Assembly (NCBI RefSeq): GCF_024198175.1 | Contig: NZ_JAJVKV010000008.1 | Coordinates: forward strand, 248,001-312,000 | Source of the DNA: Pyxidicoccus xibeiensis | GTDB lineage: Bacteria > Myxococcota > Myxococcia > Myxococcales > Myxococcaceae | DNA length: 64,000 nucleotides | Direction of reading: 5' to 3' | Position numbers and translations under genes: made by a program | Notes under the pieces: model-generated | Told to the model about the DNA's origin: nothing | Databases searched by the model: none | The model's input: the letters and a program-made list of their open reading frames with translations, nothing else | In this document: in pieces, positions 57,888 through 64,000 of the stretch | How the letters are laid out: every line of letters starts with the position of its first letter | Numbering within the stretch: the first letter of the stretch is position 1

Positions 57888-57915
57888 GCCAGCAGGCGGC
57901 GCATCGCCTGCTGGC
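57888..57915. terminator. Hairpin after the small peptide gene
   Basis: A perfect 10-bp stem, GCCAGCAGGC (57888-57897) with GCCTGCTGGC (57906-57915), 8-base loop. It begins 10 bp after the peptide stop and lies tail-to-tail with the oxidase gene. Confidence 0.65.
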
Positions 57916-58000
57916 ACCTGTCTCGCTGTGTGTTGAGGACTCCCGCCTGTTGGCGCCGCAGCGAAGGAACAGGCTACAGCCCGGGCTCGCGTGTGACACG

Positions 58001-59641
58001 TCATGCCACGTCCGGCGCGCCCGGCCCGGAATACCGGTCAGGCGCGAGCACCTGGCGCGGGTCCAGGGCGCGCTTGAGGTGCTCGGTGAGTCGCCAGGCC
58101 TGGGGCGCCTGCTCGGCGAGCCAGCGCATGGTGTGGGTTCCCACGCGGTAGGGCAGGAAGCCCTCGCGGCGGCAGGTGTCCAGCAAGGCCTGCTGGCAGG
58201 CGAGCGCGCGGGCGGCCTCGTCTGCATCCTCCCGGTCGAACAGCAGCGGGATGGAGCTGTCGAAGCAGCGGTCGGACAGCGAGGTGAGGGTGATGAGCGG
58301 CTCCATGCGGTGCCGCGCGGTGACCTCCCGCACGGTCCGCACGTAGGTGCGCACCAGCTCCGGCACCATGGGGACGAGCGGAGAGGTCCACAGCAGACCG
58401 CAGCCATCCGCGTGCGGGTTCAGGGGCGCCCCTTCCGGCGGGCGTCGGCCTGACTTCCAGTAGGCCAGCGGCAAGGCCATCTGGGTGGGGACACCCTCCA
58501 GGACGCTCAGCACGTTGGACAGGGTGCGCGCCTGCGGGGCCAGCTTCGCGCCGAGTCCCAGTGGCAGCCGGGGGAGCCACTGGCCCAGCGTGCGGGCCCG
58601 ATCCGCACCCAGGAACACGAGGCGCCGCGCCACCCGCCCCAGCCTCCGCTGGATGGTGCTCCGCGCGGCGCGCACCACCTCGCGCGTGCCGTACAGGCCT
58701 CCGGTGCCCGTCCACGCCGCCACGCCATGCTGGGAGGTCAGCTCGGCCAGGAGCTCCGAGGAGAGCGCCTCACCGCGCGGCACCCGGTCGCGCGGGTAGG
58801 GCGCGACCATGGACAGCACGCGCTGGGGGTTGAGGAGGTTGATGGCGCCCACCACCCCGCCCACCTCCCGCAGCGTCTCGCGGATGGCCCCCACCGCGTC
58901 CTCCAGCCCCGTGTCCTCGCGCACCCAGAAGAAGAAGGCCTCCAGGTGCTCGGGCCTCCGGGCGAGCACGAAGGTGAGGTCGGTGACGATGCCCAGGTTG
59001 CTCTGGGAGAAGAGCCCGTCCAGGTACGGGCCCACGCCCCACTTGAAGGCCTGGTCCACCCGCTGTCCCCCAAGGTCCCCGTGCGCGGACCGGTACAGCG
59101 AGCCGTCCGGGAGCACCGCCTCCAGCCGGGTGATTGCGCCGAAGTGGTCCGCATGCGGGGTGATGCCGTAGCCGCGCTCCAGCGCGTTGCCCAGCAGGCT
59201 GCAGTCCGGGCCGGCCCCCGTGACGGGCACCAGGAAGGGAAGCTGGTGCGCTCGGAGGTACTGACTCAGCATCCCCTGCGTCACCCCGGGTTGGACGGTG
59301 ACGAGGCCCAGCTCCGCGTCGAGCGACACGATGCGGTCCATCCGCGACAGGTCCACCACCACGCAGTCATCCCGCACGGGCGCCCCGCAGCCGTAGCCCC
59401 AGTTACGGCCGGTGCTCACCGGGTACAGGGCCAGCCCTCGCGCGTTGGCCAGCTCCACCAGGGCCACGACTTCACGCGTCGACGCGGGGAAGACCACCGC
59501 CGGGACTCGCCTGCTCACGGACGTGGTGCTCGTGCCCCGCTTCCAAGCCTCCTCTCCGGTTCGGAGCCACCGCGGGCCGACAATTCCGGCCAGCGCTTGC
59601 AGGGTCTGCGCGGACAACCCGGTGGAGGAAAGGAGAGACAT
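58001..59641 (-). CDS. FAD-linked oxidase, VAO/p-cresol methylhydroxylase type
   Basis: 546 residues. The PCMH FAD-binding domain is clear: VPAVVFPASTREVVALVELANARG, then STGRNWGYG and VVVDLSRMDRIVSLDAELGLVTVQPGVT, then LGNALERGYG. The C-terminal cap-type domain ends RALDPRQVLAPDRY, as in vanillyl-alcohol oxidase relatives. Probably oxidises a phenolic or alkyl-aromatic compound; no cytochrome partner gene is seen. Start ATG at 59641. It is divergent from the FeeM operon. Confidence 0.88.
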   Translation of the reverse strand: MSLLSSTGLSAQTLQALAGIVGPRWLRTGEEAWKRGTSTTSVSRRVPAVVFPASTREVVALVELANARGLALYPVSTGRNWGYGCGAPVRDDCVVVDLSRMDRIVSLDAELGLVTVQPGVTQGMLSQYLRAHQLPFLVPVTGAGPDCSLLGNALERGYGITPHADHFGAITRLEAVLPDGSLYRSAHGDLGGQRVDQAFKWGVGPYLDGLFSQSNLGIVTDLTFVLARRPEHLEAFFFWVREDTGLEDAVGAIRETLREVGGVVGAINLLNPQRVLSMVAPYPRDRVPRGEALSSELLAELTSQHGVAAWTGTGGLYGTREVVRAARSTIQRRLGRVARRLVFLGADRARTLGQWLPRLPLGLGAKLAPQARTLSNVLSVLEGVPTQMALPLAYWKSGRRPPEGAPLNPHADGCGLLWTSPLVPMVPELVRTYVRTVREVTARHRMEPLITLTSLSDRCFDSSIPLLFDREDADEAARALACQQALLDTCRREGFLPYRVGTHTMRWLAEQAPQAWRLTEHLKRALDPRQVLAPDRYSGPGAPDVA

Positions 59642-59951
59642 GGCAGTGGACCCGTGAGCTGGCGGAGAGGGAGGGACGCGGCAGGGTCGCAATCACTTGC
59701 GGAGGCACGCTGTGGATGTGTCTGACTAGAGAGCCATTGAAGCGCGCCGGGTGCAATGAAAAAATGTGACACCATTCCCGGGGCCGGCGGTCGCGCAGTT
59801 TCTTGGAATTGGCTGTTCGTGGGCATCGCCCAACAGACTGTGGGGGACTGTCTACGGCCCGAGGGCTGTCGCGCCCGACGCGCGATGTAAGTCTCCACAG
59901 GGAATGCGCGCGTGCCCCGGGGTTGGTCCATGAATTGCTCTACGGGTCGGC
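59642..59951. other. Divergent intergenic region before the FeeM operon
   Basis: 310 bp between the oxidase start and the acyltransferase start. A short A-rich run lies near 59758-59766 and a small GGGC-ATC-GCCC hairpin near 59820-59830. No clear promoter pair was identified, although promoters for both directions must be here. Confidence 0.35.
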
Positions 59952-60875
59952 ATGAGACATCTCGTCCGCCAGTGTCTGCGGTGGCTTCCCCAGGAAATGC
60001 AGGAGCGGCTGGTCCGCTCGATTTCTCGCATCGACTCCGCAACCCTGGCGGGCGTGAGCATCGAGGTGGCGGAGAGCCCCGCGGAGCTGGAGGCTGCCGC
60101 GCGGATACTCCACGAAGGCTACGTGCACCGCGGGTTGATCTCCCCACGCCCCGAGTGCGTGCACGTGACGCCGCACCTGCTGCTCCCCTCGACGGTGGTC
60201 CTCGTGGCCAAGGTCGCCGGCGAGGTGGTGGGGACGGTGTCGCTGCATGTGGACTCCCCGCTGGGCCTCCCCTCGGACAAGACCTTCGCGGACGTGCTGG
60301 GGGAGCTGCGGGCCCAGGGGCGGCGGCTGGCGGAGGTGGGGGCGCTGTGCATTGCCCGCCGCCACCGGAACGCGGGCGTGGTGCACCTGCTCAACAAGAT
60401 GGTGTACCGGACCGCGGCCCTGCTGGGCGTGGACGACATGGTGATGACCGTTCACCCGGACGTGGAGGTGCTGTATCGCAGCTTCCTCCCGGTCGAGCGC
60501 GTGGGGGAGCGGCGCAGGTACCAGGGGCTGTCGGAGAAGGCCCTGGCCATCTGCCTGCGGTTGCGCGTCAAGGACGCCCCGCGCGAGTTCCTGCAACGCT
60601 TTGGCTCCCGCCCCTCCAACGCCAATCCCTATCAGTTCTATTGCGTCCGGGAGGAACCAGGCTTCCATTTCCCCGCGGAGCCGGACTTCCTGGAGCGATT
60701 CCAGGGCCCCCGGGCACGTGCGGTGGCGCACCTGGCCCGGCTGCGCCCGGATGTCATTGCCGCCCTCAGTCCGGAGGAGCGGGCACACCTGAGCTCGGTG
60801 CTGCCCTTCGCGCTCCCGCACCCGGTGGCCCCCTCCAGGCCGTCCCGTTCCGTGCCTGCCCTGGCCTACTCCTGA
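59952..60875 (+). CDS. FeeM-like N-acyl amino acid synthase (GNAT fold)
   Basis: 307 residues. The GNAT/LuxI-like core covers about 35-210: ILHEGYVHRGLISPRPECVH, VVLVAKVAGEVVGTVSLHVDSPLGLPSDKTF, ELRAQGRRLAEVGALCI. The spacing of Tyr/Arg residues and GTVSLHVDS...GLP is typical of the FeeM N-acyl amino acid synthase class, which joins a fatty acyl chain from acyl-ACP to an amino acid. The C-terminal about 60 residues are extra. It is the first gene of an operon with LolA-like, outer-membrane and RND transporter genes, which suggests an exported acylated product. Confidence 0.75.
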   Translation: MRHLVRQCLRWLPQEMQERLVRSISRIDSATLAGVSIEVAESPAELEAAARILHEGYVHRGLISPRPECVHVTPHLLLPSTVVLVAKVAGEVVGTVSLHVDSPLGLPSDKTFADVLGELRAQGRRLAEVGALCIARRHRNAGVVHLLNKMVYRTAALLGVDDMVMTVHPDVEVLYRSFLPVERVGERRRYQGLSEKALAICLRLRVKDAPREFLQRFGSRPSNANPYQFYCVREEPGFHFPAEPDFLERFQGPRARAVAHLARLRPDVIAALSPEERAHLSSVLPFALPHPVAPSRPSRSVPALAYS

Positions 60876-60900
60876 CGTCGGCTCCCTCCGAAATCCATCC

Positions 60901-61704
60901 ATGAGACACATCATGTTTCGTTCGTTCCTCGCCCTCCTGGTGGCGGTCGTGACTGGCTTGGGTGTCCCGGCCCATGCCGAGGACGAGGCCCTGGTCCTGA
61001 TGCGGAAGAGTGACGCCCAGCACCGCCTGCCGCAGGAGCGGGTGCGCTCCCGTCTGATGCTGCAGGATCAGGGCGGGGCACAGCGCACGCGCCAGGTGGA
61101 GTTCATCACGCTGGATGGCGAGGGGCGCGGGGACCGGCTGCGCGTGCGCTTCCTCCAGCCCGCGGACGTGAAGGGCACCACCCTGCTGAGCCTCCAGGCC
61201 CCGGACGAGAAGGACGGGGACGACCAGTGGCTGTACCTGCCGTCCTTCCGCAAGACGCGCCGGGTGGGGCAGGCGGAGCTGGGGGACCGCTTCGTCGGCA
61301 CCGACTTCTTCTTCGAGGACCTCAAGCGCCGGGAGGTGGAGGACTACCGCTATCGCCTGCTCGGCAGCGAGACGGTGGATGGCCAGGACTGTCACCTCAT
61401 CGAAGCCGTGCCATCCGCACCCCAGGTGGTGAAGGAGTCGCCCTACGGCAAGACGCACATCTGGATGCGCAAGGACAACCTCTTCTCCGTCCGCGTGCGC
61501 GCCTTCGACAGGAAGCTCCAGCCGCTCAAGGAGATGCGGATGAGCCAGCTCCGCAAGGTCTCGGGCGCTGTGTGGCGGGCGGATGAGACGACGGTCATCG
61601 ACGTCCAGCGCAAGCACCGCACCGTGCTCACGGTGGAACAGCGCCAGACGGAGTTCACCCTCGCGTCGGACACCTTCAGCCAGCACGCGCTGAGCGTCGA
61701 GTAG
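60901..61704 (+). CDS. LolA-like periplasmic outer-membrane lipoprotein-sorting protein
   Basis: 267 residues with a signal peptide (MFRSFLALLVAVVTGLGVPAHA). The LolA-like half-barrel is seen in the repeated beta strands: RSRLMLQDQGGAQRTRQVEF, RVRFLQPADVKGTTLLSLQ, DQWLYLPSFRKTRRV and FVGTDFFFEDL. It is of the type that sits with RND/MMPL exporters rather than the housekeeping LolA. Lies 25 bp after the FeeM gene and 12 bp before the next, so one operon. The start may be 60901 or 60913. Confidence 0.85.
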   Translation: MRHIMFRSFLALLVAVVTGLGVPAHAEDEALVLMRKSDAQHRLPQERVRSRLMLQDQGGAQRTRQVEFITLDGEGRGDRLRVRFLQPADVKGTTLLSLQAPDEKDGDDQWLYLPSFRKTRRVGQAELGDRFVGTDFFFEDLKRREVEDYRYRLLGSETVDGQDCHLIEAVPSAPQVVKESPYGKTHIWMRKDNLFSVRVRAFDRKLQPLKEMRMSQLRKVSGAVWRADETTVIDVQRKHRTVLTVEQRQTEFTLASDTFSQHALSVE

Positions 61705-61716
61705 ACGGTGCCACCC

Positions 61717-63594
61717 ATGAGATGGCGGTTGCTGGGAGGGGCCCTGCTGCCGCTCCTGGCTCTGGCGGGCACCGCGGTGGCCGCACAGCCCCAGGTGTCG
61801 TCGCGGGTCGGGCTGGTGCGGGTGAAGGACGCCACGGGGCGCGCCTCCGAGTCCGCGCTGCGCGACACCCTTCAGCGCGCGCTGGAGCGCAGCGCGCGGT
61901 TCCAGCCGGTCGGGAAGCGGCAGCTCGCGGAGGCCGCGCGGGCCCTCCATGTCCCGGCGGGCCGCTGGGCGGACCCCGAGCACCTGCCGAAGCTCGCGGC
62001 GCGCCTGTCCTTCGACACGGCGGTGACGGCGTCGCTCACCCGCAGGGGGGTGGGCTTCCGGCTGGTGCTGCGCGCGGTGGAGCCCGGCAGCGGGCAGGAG
62101 CTGGCGCTCGCCTTCGCGGATCTGGGCAAGCCGCGGCTGCGCGCCGACGCCGCCGACCGGCTGGTCCAGTCCCTGTCGCGGAAGCTGCCCTCCCGGAGCG
62201 CCGAGCCCCTCGTGGACACGGCGCCCGAGCCGCCACTCGTGGCCGAAGCCCCCCTCGCGCCGGAGCCCTCCGTCCCGAGCGATGACGCGTGGGCCGCGGC
62301 CATGAGCGGGGTGGACTTCACCCAGGATGCGCCCGAGCCGCCCCAGACCCAGCCGCCGGTGGAGCTGGGCGCGCGGGTGGCGGTGGAGCACTTCAGCTAC
62401 CCGACGCACCTGGGCGACGACCGGGTGGCGGGGCGCAACATGGCGGAGATGGCGCTCCAGGTGCGGGGCTCGACGGAGGGGGCCAGGGCGCAGGGTTCGT
62501 TCCTGATGCGCCGCGACTTCGCGGATCCCAGCCGGGACCGCTTCGACGTGGAGGAGGCCTACTTCGAGCTGAAGGGCACGCGCTGGGCGTTTCGGACCGG
62601 GCGCCTGCTGACGTCCTGGGGAGCCGCGAGCCTCTACAACCCCTCGGACGTGCTGGACCCCGTGGACCTGCGCGACCTCCTGGCCCCGGAGAATCGCGGC
62701 GCGTGGATGGCCCGGCTGAGCGCCTTCTTCGGCCCGGTGCTGCTGGAGGGCTACTTCCTGCCAGTCCCTGAGGCGAACCTGCTGCCGTTGCCCGAGTCCA
62801 TCGGTCCGGACGGCGCCTACGTGGCCCGCTCCCGCTGGAGCCGCGGTCGGCTGCCGCTCCCGGAGGGGCTCCCGGCCCGAGTCACGCTGGTGCCGCCACG
62901 GGTGCCCTCTGCCCGCCTCTCGCATGCGCAGGGTGGCGTGCGGCTGGTGGCCTCGGTGGGCGGAGCGGACCTGTCGCTGGGCTTCGTCACGCTGATGGAC
63001 AGGATGCCCACCCTGCGCGTGGACATCCTGCCCACGCCAACGCCGCCTGCCGAGCTGGAGGTCACCGTCACGGGCTCCCACGAGCGGGTCCACGTCGCCA
63101 CGTTCGACGCGGAGTACAGCCTGGGCAAGCTGCGGCTGGTGGCGGAGGCGGCGGCCTTTCTCACCCGGGACCGCCGGGCCCGGGATCCTTTCGTGGAGGA
63201 CCCGTATGCCATTGGCGTCATCGGCGGGGACTACCAGGTGGGGCCCTTTCTCCAGGACCACTCGCTGCATGTCTTCCTGGAGTGGGTGCACGCCCGGGCC
63301 CTGGTGGGCCGCCTGTCGGATGACCCTCTCGGGCGGCTGCGGCGGCCCGTGCCCAGTGGGCTGCTGGCACGCGTGGCCTACGAGGCCGGCCCGGACCTGC
63401 GCTTCGAGGTGGCCGGGACGCTGTCCTTGAAAGGGGACGATGGTTTCGCCAGCCCGCGAGTGGAGTACGTCCTCTTCGACCGGGTGAAGGCGCGGCTGGA
63501 ATACCTGTGGCTCTTCGGTAGCGCGGAGGAAGGCAGCTTCGCGCCCTTCCGGGACAACTCGCGCCTCGAAGCCTCCATGGAAGCAAGCTTCTAG
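61717..63594 (+). CDS. Outer-membrane protein of the exporter operon (DUF1302-like)
   Basis: 625 residues. A signal peptide (LLGGALLPLLALAGTAVAA) is followed by a periplasmic alpha/beta region (about 30-160), a Pro-rich linker, then a barrel-like domain beginning about residue 220 (VELGARVAVEHFSYPTHLGDD). The barrel has RTGRLLTSWGAASLYNPSDVLDPVDLRD, a stretch seen in DUF1302-type outer-membrane proteins that accompany RND lipid exporters, and ends in Phe (EASMEASF). The ATG at 61717 is chosen over a GTG 9 bp upstream. Next gene starts 16 bp on. Confidence 0.75.
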   Translation: MRWRLLGGALLPLLALAGTAVAAQPQVSSRVGLVRVKDATGRASESALRDTLQRALERSARFQPVGKRQLAEAARALHVPAGRWADPEHLPKLAARLSFDTAVTASLTRRGVGFRLVLRAVEPGSGQELALAFADLGKPRLRADAADRLVQSLSRKLPSRSAEPLVDTAPEPPLVAEAPLAPEPSVPSDDAWAAAMSGVDFTQDAPEPPQTQPPVELGARVAVEHFSYPTHLGDDRVAGRNMAEMALQVRGSTEGARAQGSFLMRRDFADPSRDRFDVEEAYFELKGTRWAFRTGRLLTSWGAASLYNPSDVLDPVDLRDLLAPENRGAWMARLSAFFGPVLLEGYFLPVPEANLLPLPESIGPDGAYVARSRWSRGRLPLPEGLPARVTLVPPRVPSARLSHAQGGVRLVASVGGADLSLGFVTLMDRMPTLRVDILPTPTPPAELEVTVTGSHERVHVATFDAEYSLGKLRLVAEAAAFLTRDRRARDPFVEDPYAIGVIGGDYQVGPFLQDHSLHVFLEWVHARALVGRLSDDPLGRLRRPVPSGLLARVAYEAGPDLRFEVAGTLSLKGDDGFASPRVEYVLFDRVKARLEYLWLFGSAEEGSFAPFRDNSRLEASMEASF

Positions 63595-63610
63595 CGATGG
63601 GGCAACACAC

Positions 63611-64000
63611 GTGAGCGCGACCTCCGAAGGGCAGGAGCAGGCCTTCTCCGAACGTCTGGCCGGGTGGCTGTACACGCACCCGTGGAGTGTGGGGGGGCTC
63701 TTGGCGGGCCTGCTGCTGGCCAGCGCTCTCACCCTGCCGCATCTGAAGTTGGAGTCGGGGAGGGAGCCCTTCTTCGACCGGAGCTCGCCCCTGCAGGCGG
63801 ACGTGGACGCGGTCAACGCCCACTTCGTCAACGACGAGCTGCTCTACGTGGGCTACCGCACGGACGACGTCTTCTCACGCGCAAGCCTGGAGCAGGTGCG
63901 CGCGCTGAGTGATGCCCTCCAACGGCTCCAGCTGCCCGGCTACGAGGCGGAAGGCTCTCCGGTGGACAAGGTCACCAGCCTCACGCACGTGAAGGACCTG
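63611..64000 (+). CDS. RND/MMPL-family transporter, 3' end cut by window
   Basis: The first 130 residues are visible, starting at GTG. A short cytoplasmic start (SATSEGQEQAFSERLAGWLY) is followed by a first transmembrane helix (VGGLLAGLLLASALTLPHL) and then a periplasmic loop beginning LKLESGREPFFDRSSPLQADVDAVNAHFVNDELLYVGY. This is the usual start of hopanoid/MMPL-type RND exporters. It is the last visible gene of the FeeM operon and the likely pump for its product. Confidence 0.85.
   Translation, partial: MSATSEGQEQAFSERLAGWLYTHPWSVGGLLAGLLLASALTLPHLKLESGREPFFDRSSPLQADVDAVNAHFVNDELLYVGYRTDDVFSRASLEQVRALSDALQRLQLPGYEAEGSPVDKVTSLTHVKDL

Overview
The window is GC-rich chromosomal DNA from a myxobacterium of the Myxococcus/Corallococcus/Pyxidicoccus group. 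The strongest support is an encapsulin shell protein that, from memory, is nearly identical to Myxococcus xanthus EncA, next to its EncB cargo. A MYXO-CTERM sorting tail on a secreted protease and many alanine-, proline- and arginine-rich proteins agree with this.

Bases 1 to about 19,800 are a conserved core. In order they hold sucC (5' end missing), sucD, ndk, rlmN, the ribosome-maturation cluster rpsP-khpA-rimM-trmD-rplS, a degenerate SMC/YhaN-like membrane ATPase, a yraN-type gene preceded by a 49-bp tandem repeat, and rsmI. A minus-strand run follows: encB, encA, a sigma-54 response regulator, an M23 peptidase and an outer-membrane protein. Then come murJ, a five-S1-domain RNA-binding protein and two identical initiator tRNAs.

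Bases 19,800 to 22,500 are an insertion scar: remnants of three different transposases, a broken secreted-protein gene coupled to a HEAT-repeat gene, and a frameshifted unknown gene. After it lie a giant M36 metalloprotease with tandem Ig/PKD-like domains and a two-gene SIR2 + HAM1-like cassette. That cassette resembles the effector half of the Kongming (KomABC) anti-phage system, without the deaminase KomA.

Bases 29,800 to 47,100 hold single metabolic, lipase and protease genes, a topoisomerase IB, and a three-gene membrane-microdomain cassette: an NfeD/YqiJ-like membrane protein, a flotillin and a 1,838-residue AAA+ ATPase.

Bases 47,100 to 58,000 are accessory. They hold an expansin-like lipoprotein, a large polymorphic toxin with a degenerate eCIS-type metallopeptidase region and an overlapping immunity-like gene, a self-regulated HTH/Clp-N pair whose promoter lies inside two palindromes, and a 32-residue Cys-containing peptide gene. 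The last 6 kb carry a flavin oxidase facing a four-gene operon: FeeM-like N-acyltransferase, LolA-like periplasmic protein, outer-membrane protein and RND/MMPL transporter. This looks like synthesis plus envelope export of a lipid-like product.
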